NCBI RefSeq assembly: GCF_900107965.1
Contig: NZ_FNVU01000030.1
Span: 1 to 64,000 of the forward strand
DNA length: 64,000 nt
Reading direction: 5' to 3'
Origin: Actinacidiphila yanglinensis
Lineage (GTDB): Bacteria > Actinomycetota > Actinomycetes > Streptomycetales > Streptomycetaceae
Shown in pieces: positions 27,161 through 36,384 of this stretch (position 1 is its first letter; each line of letters starts with the position of its first letter). Under the pieces are notes generated by a model. The model had not been told where the DNA came from and made no database searches. It saw only the letters and a list, made by a program, of their open reading frames with translations. The position numbers were made by a program, and so were the translations under genes.

Positions 27161-28384
27161 TCAGGGCCGGGCGAACGCCTTCCGGAGGCGGTCGGCGGCC
27201 TCGGCGAGGACCTCCTGCTTCTTGCAGAAGGCGAAGCGGACCTGGGTGCGGCCGGCATCGGGGTGGTCGTAGAAAACGGAGTTGGGGACGGCGACGACAC
27301 CCGCGCGTTCGGGGAGGGCGCGGCAGAAGGCGAGGGCGTCCTTCTCGCCGAAGGGGGCGACGTCGGTGGTGATGAAGTAGGTGCCCTGAGGGGCGTACAC
27401 GGTGAAGCCGGCGTCGGCCAGGCCGGCGGCGAGCAGGTCGCGCTTGGTGCGCAGGTCCTCGCGGATGTCCTCGTAGTACGTGTCCGGGAGGGCGAGGGCC
27501 TCGGCGACGGCGTACTGGAACGGGCCCGAGGCGACGTAGGTGAGGAACTGCTTGGTGGTGCGGACCGCCGCGACCAGCTCGGGGGAGCCGGTCACCCAGC
27601 CGACCTTCCAGCCCGTGAAGGAGAAGGTCTTGCCGGCGGAGGAGATCGAGACGGTGCGCTCGCGCATGCCGGGCAGCGAGACGAGCGGGACGTGCTCGCC
27701 GTCGAAGGCGAGGTGCTCGTACACCTCGTCGGTGACCACCAGGAGGTCCCGCTCGACGGCCAGTTCGGCGATCGCGGTGAGTTCGTCGCGGGTGAGCACC
27801 GTCCCCGTCGGGTTGTGCGGGGAGTTGAGGAGCAGCAGCCGGGTGCGCGGGGTGAGGAGGGAGCGCAGCCGGTCCAGGTCCGGCCGGAAGTCGGGGGCGC
27901 GCAGCGTGAGCGGGACGCGGACCGCCCCGGCCATCGCCACGCACGCGGCGTACGAGTCGTAGAAGGGCTCGAAGGCGATGACCTCGTCGCCGGGTTCGAG
28001 CAGGGCGAGCATGGCGGCGGCGATCGCCTCGGTCGCGCCCGCGGTGACCAGCACCTCGGTGTCGGGGTCGAAGTCCAGCCCGTAGAAGCGCTTTTGGTGG
28101 TCGGTGACGGCGGTGCGCAGCTCGGGCACGCCCATGCCCGGCGGGTACTGATTGCCGTGCCCGTCGCGCAGCGCGCGGACGGCGGCCTCCCGTACGGACT
28201 CCGGGCCGTCGGTGTCCGGGAAGCCCTGGCCGAGGTTGATCGCGCCGGTGCGGAGGGCGAGCGCCGACATCTCGGCGAAGATCGTCGTGCCGAGGCCGTC
28301 CAGCCGGCGGTTCAGCAGGGCGCGGCGGGGGCGCTCCTCGCTCACGTCGCCGGCCGCACCCGCATCGCCAGCCGCACCCGCCAT
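27161..28384 (-). CDS. PLP-dependent class I/II aminotransferase
   Basis: A 407-residue fold-type I aminotransferase. The PLP lysine lies in SSAGKTFSFTGWKVGW (near 245), with the cofactor Asp/Tyr in VVTDEVYEHLAF and the substrate Asn in LLNSPHNPTGTV. It most resembles the N-succinyl-diaminopimelate, methionine or kynurenine aminotransferase group; specificity cannot be read from sequence. ATG at 28384 is chosen; a GTG 14 codons later is also possible. The kynurenine pathway genes are 12 kb away, so a link is only speculative. Confidence 0.88.
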   Translation of the reverse strand: MAGAAGDAGAAGDVSEERPRRALLNRRLDGLGTTIFAEMSALALRTGAINLGQGFPDTDGPESVREAAVRALRDGHGNQYPPGMGVPELRTAVTDHQKRFYGLDFDPDTEVLVTAGATEAIAAAMLALLEPGDEVIAFEPFYDSYAACVAMAGAVRVPLTLRAPDFRPDLDRLRSLLTPRTRLLLLNSPHNPTGTVLTRDELTAIAELAVERDLLVVTDEVYEHLAFDGEHVPLVSLPGMRERTVSISSAGKTFSFTGWKVGWVTGSPELVAAVRTTKQFLTYVASGPFQYAVAEALALPDTYYEDIREDLRTKRDLLAAGLADAGFTVYAPQGTYFITTDVAPFGEKDALAFCRALPERAGVVAVPNSVFYDHPDAGRTQVRFAFCKKQEVLAEAADRLRKAFARP

Positions 28385-28749
28385 GGCGTTCCACCCGCTT
28401 CCCGCGTGCCCGCGATTCCGATCAGCCGATGGTACCGGGTGGTCATATCGGAACACCTGAACTCGTAAACGCTCCAAGGGATGGAAAGTACGCGCAGATG
28501 GGTAAAAACGCTGAGCGCGGGGTGCGATCCGTGATTCCGTTGGTCCCGGATCCCTTCGGGGCCTCACGATCATCCCGGTCATCCCGAAGCTCTGGGTCAG
28601 TCCTGATCCACCGCGATCCGCTCCCGAACGACCTCTGATCCACTCGGCCCACGCCGGCGCAAGCCACCGCACCTTCGCCTCGCGGCGGGGGCGGGACGGC
28701 CCGACCCGCGCCGCGTGTGCGATCCCAGCGTGCCCAGCGGAGCCGACCC
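28385..28749. promoter_or_regulatory. Divergent intergenic region, aminotransferase / DUF2617
   Basis: A stretch of 365 bases with no convincing gene. It must hold the promoters of both divergent genes. Several GATC-rich patches (such as CGATCATCCCGG near 28567) occur, but no clear dyad stands out. Confidence 0.5.
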
Positions 28750-29271
28750 ATGCTCACCAGCCTTGAGACCGCGTACACGGACACCCGGGCAGGCGACCTC
28801 GCCTGGTGCCTGGACAAGGAAGCGCTGCCCGCGCTCGCCACCCTCGGCGTGCGCGTCGGCGACGCCGGCGGACTCCACGCCGACATCGAGTTACGCCTGC
28901 TCGGCGCCTCCCACCAGGTGCTCGTCGACGCCGGCCGGAGCGGCTGCTCCGAGACGGTGGCCTGCATGCCCGGCAGCCAGGCGCCGCTGCCCTTCGGGGT
29001 GTCCCGCCGCATCGGCACCTGGGACTACGAGTTCGCCGCCCGCATCGAGCAGTTGTCGGCGGACTCCTTCACCGGCCGGGCCCAGGAGTTGCTCGCCCTG
29101 GTGGCCGACCACCCGCGCGGACTCGCGGGGACGTTCCCGGGCGACCCGAACGCGTTCACCGCGATGCTGGTGCAGTGCGCGGAGGGAAGCGTGCGGTGGC
29201 GGACCTGGCACGCGTATCCGCAGGAAGGGCGACTCGTCGCCACCCGGACCAGGGTGCGGGTGGTGGGGTGA
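28750..29271 (+). CDS. DUF2617 family protein
   Basis: A 173-residue protein of the actinobacterial DUF2617 family, beginning MLTSLETAYTDTRAGDLAWC and containing VSRRIGTWDYEFAARIEQLS. No membrane helix or signal peptide. It is followed 186 bases later by a membrane spermidine-synthase-like gene, a pairing common in actinobacteria. Codon 48 (28891-28893) is TTA, rare in streptomycetes and read only by the bldA tRNA, which would delay the protein to late growth. The function is unknown. Confidence 0.8.
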   Translation: MLTSLETAYTDTRAGDLAWCLDKEALPALATLGVRVGDAGGLHADIELRLLGASHQVLVDAGRSGCSETVACMPGSQAPLPFGVSRRIGTWDYEFAARIEQLSADSFTGRAQELLALVADHPRGLAGTFPGDPNAFTAMLVQCAEGSVRWRTWHAYPQEGRLVATRTRVRVVG

Positions 29272-29457
29272 GCGGGGGGCGGGCGCCCGGTGGCGGGCCC
29301 CGCCGTTCGCGGGGCGCGCGCCGTCCGGGCCCGGGGCCGTGGCGTACTCCCGCGTGCTTCCGGGCGCCGTCGACCGCCGCCGTCCGCCGGCCGGGCCGCA
29401 CCGATTACACCCTTGTGGGTGACCGGTTGCGGACCAAGCCTGACATAGCGTGCATTC

Positions 29458-31050
29458 ATGCTTGACCAGCGCGGCCGCCCGCACGTCCCCCGCCAGTTCT
29501 CGTTAGCACTGCCCGTCCCCGCTCGGGCGGCCCGCGTGCTGGTCCTCACCGCCGTCTTCGTCTGCGCCGCCTGCGGCCTGGTCTACGAACTCGAACTCGT
29601 CGCCCTCGCCTCGTACTTGGTGGGCGACTCGGTCACGCAGGCGTCGGTCGTGCTGTCCGTGATGGTCTTCGCGATGGGGTGCGGCTCCCTGCTGGCGAAG
29701 CGGTTGCGCAACCGCCCCGCCGCCGCCTTCGTCGCCGTCGAGTCCGCGCTCGCGCTGGTCGGCGGGCTGTCGGTGATGGCGCTCTACGCGGTCTTCGCCT
29801 GGTACGGCCAGGCCCGGTTCGCGATGGTCGGCTGCGCCTTCGCGATCGGCGTGCTCATCGGCGCGGAGGTACCGCTGCTGATGACGCTCGTGCAGCGCAT
29901 CCGCCGGCAGGACGCGGGCGGCGCCGTGGCCGACCTGTTCGCCGCGGACTACGTGGGCGCGCTCGTCGGCGGCCTCGCCTTCTCCTTCCTCCTGCTGCCG
30001 TTCCTGGGGCAGTTGACCGGTGCGCTCGCCACCGGCGGGGTCAACGCGGTCGCGGGCGGCGCCACCGTGCTGTGGCTGTTCCGCGGCGACATGTCCCCGC
30101 GCGCCCGCGGCTGGCTGCTCACCGCGAACGTCGGCGTGCTCGCGCTGCTCGCCTGCGCCGCCCTCGGCGCGGGCCCGTTCGAACGCGCCGCCCGCCACGC
30201 CGTCTACGGCGGCCGGGTACGGGTCGCCGAGCAGAGCGGGGCCGAGGAGATCGTGCTCACCGGAGGGACCGGCGCGAGCGGCGCCACCTCGCTGCGCCTC
30301 TACGTCGGCGGGGACCTCACGGTGTGCGGCGCCGACGCGGCCCTCTACCACCAGGCCCTGGTGGAACCGGCGTTGAGCGGACCGCATGCCCGGGTGCTCC
30401 TCCTCGGCGGCGGTGACGGCCTCGCCCTGCGCGAGGTCCTGCGCCGGCCGGGCGTCGACACAGTGACCGTCGTGCCGGGAGACGCCGAACTCGCCCGGCT
30501 GGGCCGCACCGACCCCGGGCTCACCGCGCTCAACGCGCACGCCTTCGACGACCGGCGGGTGCGGGTGGTGGCGGGAGACGCGTTCGATTGGTTGAGGGAG
30601 GCGGCGGGCCGCAGCCCCGCCGGCCGGAGGTACGACGTGATCCTCGCCGATCTGCCCGAACCCGCCGCCTCCGACAGCGCCAAGCTCTACTCCCAGGAGT
30701 TCTACGGACTCGCCGCGCGGGCGCTGGCGGACGGCGGGCGGCTCGCCGTCCACGCCGGTTCGTCCACCCACAGCCTGTGGACAACCGACGCCACGCTCGG
30801 CACCGTTCCGCTGCGCGCCACCCCGTATGCGATGACCGCCGTCCGCGCGTGTGGCGCCGCCGCCGACTGGAACCTCCTGCTGGCCGCGCCCGGTTCGGCC
30901 CGGCCCCGGCTCGCTCTTCCGCCCGACTCGCCCCCCGGGCAGGTCGTCACCGCGGCGATGCTGCGTACCGCCGGCCGCAGGGCCCTCCACTCCCGTCCTG
31001 CGCATGCGCTGCTCCCTTCCACGCTGCTGCGCCCGCGGATCACCGAGTAG
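29458..31050 (+). CDS. Membrane-fused spermidine-synthase-like protein
   Basis: A 530-residue protein. About seven membrane helices fill residues 22-240; the rest is a Rossmann methyltransferase-like domain of the spermidine synthase type, with the nucleotide loop LLLGGGDGLALREVL near 318 and DLPEPAASDSAKLYSQEFY near 400 matching the active-site loop and gatekeeper strand. The usual acidic residue at the end of the second strand is replaced by VVPGD, so activity on polyamines is uncertain. Codon 16 (29503-29505) is TTA, implying bldA dependence. It may modify a membrane-delivered substrate. Confidence 0.82.
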   Translation: MLDQRGRPHVPRQFSLALPVPARAARVLVLTAVFVCAACGLVYELELVALASYLVGDSVTQASVVLSVMVFAMGCGSLLAKRLRNRPAAAFVAVESALALVGGLSVMALYAVFAWYGQARFAMVGCAFAIGVLIGAEVPLLMTLVQRIRRQDAGGAVADLFAADYVGALVGGLAFSFLLLPFLGQLTGALATGGVNAVAGGATVLWLFRGDMSPRARGWLLTANVGVLALLACAALGAGPFERAARHAVYGGRVRVAEQSGAEEIVLTGGTGASGATSLRLYVGGDLTVCGADAALYHQALVEPALSGPHARVLLLGGGDGLALREVLRRPGVDTVTVVPGDAELARLGRTDPGLTALNAHAFDDRRVRVVAGDAFDWLREAAGRSPAGRRYDVILADLPEPAASDSAKLYSQEFYGLAARALADGGRLAVHAGSSTHSLWTTDATLGTVPLRATPYAMTAVRACGAAADWNLLLAAPGSARPRLALPPDSPPGQVVTAAMLRTAGRRALHSRPAHALLPSTLLRPRITE

Positions 31051-31257
31051 CGGGGGTCGGTGAGTGGCGAGGGTCGGTGAGGAGTGGGGGCGGCGACGCG
31101 CGGGGGCGCCCAGGTGGTGAGACGAGGGATCGGGTGTCCGAGTTGTGCCAGAATTCCCCTGTCCTCCCGGGCAGTTGAAGAGTGCCGGGACGGGTGCGCG
31201 CCGATCCGGGCGGGCCCGTACCCGGACGGGCATGGACGCGTACGGGGGAGTTGGCGA

Positions 31258-31581
31258 GTGTCGGCGGACAACGGCGGCCACGGGCCCATGGTGGACAACC
31301 CGTGGCGGCAGCAACTGGTGACCTTGAGGGGCGACCTCCTCAAGGAGATGCACGAACTGCGCGCCCTGCTCAAGGGTCCCTGCGCCGACGTGGGCCAGGG
31401 CGAGACGTGGGTCGGCCCGGCCGCCGACGCCTGGCACGCCGAGGCCGAGGGTCGCCGTACCGACATACTCGCCCAACTCGGCAGGCTGGTCCCGCTGGTG
31501 GACGCGGAGATCCGCACCTGCCCGGAGCAGGTCACCCTCGGCGAGGCGAAGAGCCTCCGGATCGATCTGCTCCAGTCCTGA
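31258..31581 (+). CDS. WXG100-like small protein
   Basis: A 107-residue, mostly helical protein from a GTG start after GGGGGAGTTGG. It has a WVG turn in ETWVGPAADAWHAEAEG near residue 56, between two predicted helices, the shape of type VII (ESX) secretion substrates and partner proteins. An ATG 11 codons in is an alternative start. It precedes the 691-residue gene by 100 bases. I infer that it pairs with that protein or marks it for export; no ESX machinery gene is in the window. Confidence 0.65.
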   Translation: MSADNGGHGPMVDNPWRQQLVTLRGDLLKEMHELRALLKGPCADVGQGETWVGPAADAWHAEAEGRRTDILAQLGRLVPLVDAEIRTCPEQVTLGEAKSLRIDLLQS

Positions 31582-31681
31582 CCCGTATCCCTGCGGAGGC
31601 GGCTCCTCGACGGAGACCTGCGTCCGCAATCCCGTACACGCGCGGTGCCCGCCGGCCGGCCGTACCGCGTCCGGAACCACC

Positions 31682-33757
31682 GTGGGACGACACGTGGGAC
31701 ACCCCCGACACACCGCGACCTTCTCCGGAATCGACCCGGACAAGTTGCCCGGAACCATCAACTCCCTGGAGAGCGACCGGAAGCGGCTGTACGACAGCGC
31801 CGCCCGCTTCCGCACCCGCTTCACCCGCTACTCCCTCGACACCGGGCCGCTGGACCGGCTGCTCGCCATCTCCCACTGGGCCGGTGACCAGGTGCCCCTG
31901 CTCCGCCGGCGCCAGCACCTCGCGGCGGCCATCGGCGAACACGGCTCGGGCCGCACCCTGATCTCCGTGCCCGACAGCGCGGTCACCCCGGGCGCTGCCG
32001 CCCGGGCCGCCGCGCAGGGCCGCGCGCTTGCCACCCGCTTCGCCCGGCAGATGGCCGATCACGACGGCGCCGTCCCCGAGGACCTCTTCGCCGCGCTCGC
32101 CGCGGGCGGCAACGACGGGGACCTCCTGCACGGCTTCTTCGCCGCGCTCGGCCCCCGCCGGCTCTCCCAGCTCTCCAACTCCATGTCCGGCAACCCCTAC
32201 GACCGCCGCTACGCCGACCACCCCGACCAACTCGCCTACGACCGCGACGTCCTGGCCCGCAGCTTCGGCGGCTTCACCCGGGTTGCCGCGGACACCCGCC
32301 CGCTCCCGGCCCAACGCTCCTTCTGGGCCTCCTGGTTCGACGGCTTCGACGACCCCGGACAAGGGTTCCGCCCCGACCTGCTCCTTCCGCTGGTCGACAG
32401 CGGCACCTACGACACGGACTTCCTCGTCGCCCTCGCCGACCGCGTCTTCACCACCGACCCGGCCCGCAGCGTCACCCCGCGCATGTCAGGTTCCCCCACG
32501 GCCGACCCCTGGCAGGCCGACCACTACGTCCAGCTCTTCGACGCCCTCGCCAAGTGCCCCTTGGCCGCGGGCCGGTTCGTCTCCCTACGGCCCGACATCA
32601 CGTCCAACGCCCTCTACCCGGGCGGCGGCAACACCACCCCCGACCGCGTCGGCGCCTTCGCTCGCGCTCTCAAGGCCGCCACGATCACCCTCCGCGCGAC
32701 CGACCCCGCCCTCTCCGACCGCAACACCGCGTGGCTCCTCACCACCAACCTCGCCCACACCCGCGACCCCGCTCTCCAGAGCACCCACCCGTACCCCGCG
32801 ATCTCCCTCCTCTTCTCCGAGGTGATGGCCCAGCACTGGGACGACCTCCAGTACGCCCTCACCTCCCCCGCCCAGGACGCCTTCTGGCCCGCCCCCACCT
32901 GGAACCCCACGGCCTTCACCCGCTCCCAGAACCCCACCCGCGACGGTCTCGAACTCCACCCCTCCGTCTGGAAGGCGTTCATGGAGGAGGCGATCCGCGA
33001 GCCGCACGCGGCGGCGAGTATGAGTGCGTTGTTCGAGACCTACGGCAACAAGCTCGCTGCGCTCACGTCGTCTATCGGCCGAAGCTCTGACGCGTCGGTT
33101 GACTTCATCAGTTTCAAGATGGGGCTGAGCGACAACTTCTACAGTGACGCATTCACCCAGACTGAACTGCACTTGGGGAATGAGGCCCAAGCGTGGGCTG
33201 ATGACATGACCAAGGTTCGAAAGGATCTCGTGCTCACCGCGGTGGGAGTGGCGGCTGGTGGAGAGGAGGGAGCAGCGGAGATCGCGAAGGAGCAAGGGCA
33301 AGGTTACGCACATAGCCTGCTGGAAGCATGGGTCGGAGAGCAGGTTCAAGTTCCGCCAGAGAAGGCCCCGTCGGACTTGATCGAGGGAATCAAAGGCCTT
33401 AAGAACACTCGCCTGAAGTCCACTTGGAAGTCTGCCTTCGCTATCAGGGCTGGCGCGCTGATTGCCACGCATTTTTCGACGATCAAAAAGGTTACCTTCG
33501 TGGCGCCTGGTGGTGCAGATAATCCTCCCTTCTATTCCGGAAATCCCTATGCGCCACATGTGCCCGCTGACGGACCACGCTACATCGCTGGACCGGAGGA
33601 CGACTTTGTTGCGGCGATCAAGAGCAACCATGGTCAGGTGGACGTGGCCAAGATGACGCCAAGGCAGCAAGGCGCGTATGCCGCCTGGTTGGAGGACCCG
33701 GCCGTGGCGGCCAAGCTTGGAGATGACGGGGTCTACTTCCAAATCATGGGCCAGTGA
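31682..33757 (+). CDS. Large protein downstream of WXG100-like gene, possible type VII effector
   Basis: A 691-residue protein from a GTG at 31682 (another GTG at 31694). It has no signal peptide. The first 440 residues are GC-rich with helical segments (SLESDRKRLYDSAARFRTRF; DPGQGFRPDLLLPLVDSGTY). It may belong to a Streptomyces family sometimes annotated DUF6571, which I recall but cannot check. From about residue 445 (33015 on) codon third positions become much less GC-biased, marking a different origin for the C-terminal 245 residues. A modular C-terminus behind a WXG100-like gene fits polymorphic toxins, but I recognise no catalytic motif and the toxin idea is inference. Confidence 0.6.
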   Translation: MGRHVGHPRHTATFSGIDPDKLPGTINSLESDRKRLYDSAARFRTRFTRYSLDTGPLDRLLAISHWAGDQVPLLRRRQHLAAAIGEHGSGRTLISVPDSAVTPGAAARAAAQGRALATRFARQMADHDGAVPEDLFAALAAGGNDGDLLHGFFAALGPRRLSQLSNSMSGNPYDRRYADHPDQLAYDRDVLARSFGGFTRVAADTRPLPAQRSFWASWFDGFDDPGQGFRPDLLLPLVDSGTYDTDFLVALADRVFTTDPARSVTPRMSGSPTADPWQADHYVQLFDALAKCPLAAGRFVSLRPDITSNALYPGGGNTTPDRVGAFARALKAATITLRATDPALSDRNTAWLLTTNLAHTRDPALQSTHPYPAISLLFSEVMAQHWDDLQYALTSPAQDAFWPAPTWNPTAFTRSQNPTRDGLELHPSVWKAFMEEAIREPHAAASMSALFETYGNKLAALTSSIGRSSDASVDFISFKMGLSDNFYSDAFTQTELHLGNEAQAWADDMTKVRKDLVLTAVGVAAGGEEGAAEIAKEQGQGYAHSLLEAWVGEQVQVPPEKAPSDLIEGIKGLKNTRLKSTWKSAFAIRAGALIATHFSTIKKVTFVAPGGADNPPFYSGNPYAPHVPADGPRYIAGPEDDFVAAIKSNHGQVDVAKMTPRQQGAYAAWLEDPAVAAKLGDDGVYFQIMGQ

Positions 33758-33763
33758 AGAAGT

Positions 33764-34237
33764 CTATCCCTGGTTTGAGATGACTTGCCAAGCAAGGACG
33801 GCCGAGGCGGGCTTATACGTCTGGAAGCTGAACGAAATAAGATCGCCCCCGGTGAATGCGTACCGCAATGTGCCGCCATCGCAGCTCACCGTAGGACTGC
33901 CGCTGTGTGGAATTTTAGTGACGCGGGAGAGTCCCAACGATCCATTTCCGGCACAGGCCGCCTCCACCACGTACGACGTGCCATCGGGAAGACCGACTGT
34001 TGTCCGAGGGAGGACGGTCGGACCGTTCACCGGCCCCGTCCAATGCAGCCGCACCTCGGACGAGCGCGTCAGCGCACCCTCCGCCTGCTGACGAAGCTCC
34101 GCCTCGCTGCGGGGCGCCGTGGTGGCGGGGGGCGCGGGGTGCCGGGAGGACGTGTCGCACCCGGCGGTCAACGGGGCGAACGCGGAGGCGATGAGGACGA
34201 GGCTCACGGCGGCGGTGCCGTGCTGGGGCCGAGGCAT
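33764..34237 (-). CDS. Secreted lipoprotein, convergent with the large protein
   Basis: A 157-residue lipoprotein: a hydrophobic leader and lipobox PLTAGC (Cys near 27), then a Pro/Ala linker and a small beta-rich domain with two cysteines (VVEAACAGNG and PTVSCDGG) that may form a disulfide. Its stop lies six bases from the stop of the facing gene. The last third of the gene has the same lower-GC composition as the end of that gene, while the leader region is GC-rich. It could be a membrane-anchored partner or protector for the large protein. The domain is not recognised. Confidence 0.65.
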   Translation of the reverse strand: MPRPQHGTAAVSLVLIASAFAPLTAGCDTSSRHPAPPATTAPRSEAELRQQAEGALTRSSEVRLHWTGPVNGPTVLPRTTVGLPDGTSYVVEAACAGNGSLGLSRVTKIPHSGSPTVSCDGGTLRYAFTGGDLISFSFQTYKPASAVLAWQVISNQG

Positions 34238-34443
34238 GTTCCGCTCCGCACTTCCCGGGAAATTCGGGCAGAAACGACGATAGTGCAGCCTGCTCTCTCA
34301 AGATCGCGAAGCGCGCTCGCGGGGGACCGTCGGCGTGGGAAAGCAGCCGGGCGGCGTAGAGCGAGGCGGGGGAGGGGCGGGCGGGCGAGGGAAAACGGCA
34401 CGGGGAGCCGTCATCCCCGGTCCGCGTGGGTAGGCTCCGCCGC

Positions 34444-35370
34444 ATGGAGCACGAGTCTTTCGTCCCGATCCCGTCCGCCCGGGTGGCGGAAACGTTCCGT
34501 ACGCCGGGCGCCGTGGCGTCCGCGCTGCCCGGGTGGCAGCCGGATCCGGACGCGGCGGCGGGCGACCACGTGGTGCGGGGAAGGCTGCGACTGCGGATCG
34601 CGGGCTCGACCATCACGTACCGGGGCTTCGTCACCGTGGAGGGTGACTCCTCGCCGTTCACGGTGGAGGCCCGGGGCACGGAGGTGCGCGGCGACGGCGT
34701 GGTCGAGGTGACCGCGCGGATCACGCTGGCGGACACCGACCTGCCCCAGCCGGGCACGACGCTGGAGTACCAGGGCACGGCGACGGCGACCGGACGCCTC
34801 ACGTCGTACGACCCCGCGGTGGCGGATGCCGCTGTCCGGCGTCTGCTGGACCGTTTCTCCGCGGGCATCGCCGAGCAGGCGTCCGCCGCCGAACCGTCCG
34901 CGACGGACACCTCCGAGGAGCCCCGCCCGGCGGACGAGCCTGGCGTGGATCACCCGGAGCACCCGGACCACGAGAAGCCCAAGGTCCAGGGCCCCGCCTC
35001 CGAGGAACCGGACTCCCAGGAACCCGACTCCGAGGCGGAGGACTCCGAGGAACCCGACGTCGTGGACGACCTCGGCGACCCCGCCCCCGACCTCGAGGAG
35101 TTCGAACTCGTCGAGGTCGAGGTGGAGGTCCCCGAGAGCGCCGCCGCGCTGGACGACCTCGTCCCGCCCGCCGAAGCCGCGCACGCCCGGCGAACGATGA
35201 TCGGGCGCAGCGCCGAGGAGGTCGACCATGCGCCGCCGCGCGGCCGGTACGCACCGGTGCCCGCCCCGGACGCCAGTTCCGCGGCGACCCTGCGCTGGGC
35301 GGCCCCGGCGGCGGCCGCACTGCTGGCGTCGGCGGTGGTGGTGGGCAGGGTGCTGCGCCGCCGCAAGTGA
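34444..35370 (+). CDS. CoxG/SRPBCC protein with acidic linker and C-terminal anchor
   Basis: A 308-residue protein in three parts. The first 150 residues are a helix-grip domain of the CoxG (carbon monoxide dehydrogenase subunit G-like) type, ending in the helix DAAVRRLLDRFSAGIAEQA. A very acidic Glu/Asp/Pro linker (about 155-260) follows, and a single membrane helix (AAPAAAALLASAVVVG) with a basic tail RRRK ends the chain. It would be a lipid- or ligand-binding domain tethered inside the membrane. No CO dehydrogenase genes are near. Confidence 0.75.
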   Translation: MEHESFVPIPSARVAETFRTPGAVASALPGWQPDPDAAAGDHVVRGRLRLRIAGSTITYRGFVTVEGDSSPFTVEARGTEVRGDGVVEVTARITLADTDLPQPGTTLEYQGTATATGRLTSYDPAVADAAVRRLLDRFSAGIAEQASAAEPSATDTSEEPRPADEPGVDHPEHPDHEKPKVQGPASEEPDSQEPDSEAEDSEEPDVVDDLGDPAPDLEEFELVEVEVEVPESAAALDDLVPPAEAAHARRTMIGRSAEEVDHAPPRGRYAPVPAPDASSAATLRWAAPAAAALLASAVVVGRVLRRRK

Positions 35371-35454
35371 GGCCGTGGTGACCGTCGGTGGCGGTCGGCG
35401 GCACGGGGCGAGCATGCGCGAGCCTGCGGCACCACGGCCGCTACGCTCACTTCC

Positions 35455-36252
35455 GTGGAGACTGAAACGAAACTGACGGCGGGCGACGCCGAACTGACCT
35501 TGCAGCCCGAGCACGGTTGCCGGATCGCCTCGCTGAAGGTCGGCGGGACCGAACTCCTCCGGCAGGGCGAGAAATTCGGCGCCTTTCTGATGGTGCCGTG
35601 GTGCGGGCGCACCGAGAACGGTGTGTTCCGCAACGGCGGGGTGACCCATCGGCTCCCCGTCGACGCGCCGCCGCACGCGATCCACGGCACCGGACGGCAC
35701 TCGGCCTGGCACGAGGCCGCCCCGGCGACCGAGACCACCGCGGCCTTCTACTACGACCTCGCCGACCCGTGGCCCTACCCCGGCCGGGTCACCCACACCG
35801 TCGAACTCGCCCCGCACTCCGTGAAGCTGTCGCTGAGCGTGGAGGCACGCGGCGACTCCTTCCCGGCGCAGGCCGGCTGGCACCCCTGGTGGCTGCGCAA
35901 TCTCGGCCAGGGCGGCCAGGACGTCGAGCTGGCGTTCAGCGCCGAGTGGCAGGAGGAGCGCGGCGACAACCACCTGCCCAACGGCAACCGCATCGACCCC
36001 AAGCCCGGACCGTGGGACGACTGCTTCGGCATGCCGGACGGAGTGGACGTCACGCTGAACTGGCCGGGCGAGATGACGGTGCGGGTCACCAGTGCGGCCG
36101 AGTGGGTCGTGGTCTACACCGAGCAGCCCGAGGCGGTCTGCGTGGAGCCGCAGTCGGGCCCGCCCAACGGCTTGAACACGCAGCCCCGCCTGGTCACCCC
36201 GATCGACCCGCTGGAGATCAGCACGACGTGGAGCTGGGACAAGGTCGGCTGA
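35455..36252 (+). CDS. Aldose 1-epimerase family protein
   Basis: A 265-residue galactose-mutarotase fold protein. Conserved features include VPWCGRTENGVF near 43, an IHGTGRHSAWH histidine near 76, the second histidine in AGWHPWWLR near 140 and a late glutamate in VCVEPQSGPPNGLN near 225, the expected acid/base set of mutarotases. It interconverts sugar anomers. A GTG start at 35455 follows a weak ribosome site. pyrE follows with its own promoter. Confidence 0.85.
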   Translation: METETKLTAGDAELTLQPEHGCRIASLKVGGTELLRQGEKFGAFLMVPWCGRTENGVFRNGGVTHRLPVDAPPHAIHGTGRHSAWHEAAPATETTAAFYYDLADPWPYPGRVTHTVELAPHSVKLSLSVEARGDSFPAQAGWHPWWLRNLGQGGQDVELAFSAEWQEERGDNHLPNGNRIDPKPGPWDDCFGMPDGVDVTLNWPGEMTVRVTSAAEWVVVYTEQPEAVCVEPQSGPPNGLNTQPRLVTPIDPLEISTTWSWDKVG

Positions 36253-36384
36253 GGGAACCAGGGACAAGTCCGGTCGAGCTGCCGGCCCGGCGACGGGACC
36301 GGCGGTTCGCCCCGGCACCGGGACCTTCTTCCGCCCTTCTGTCCGGAACATACCCGTGCCCGACGCTCGGCTAATCTCATCCGT

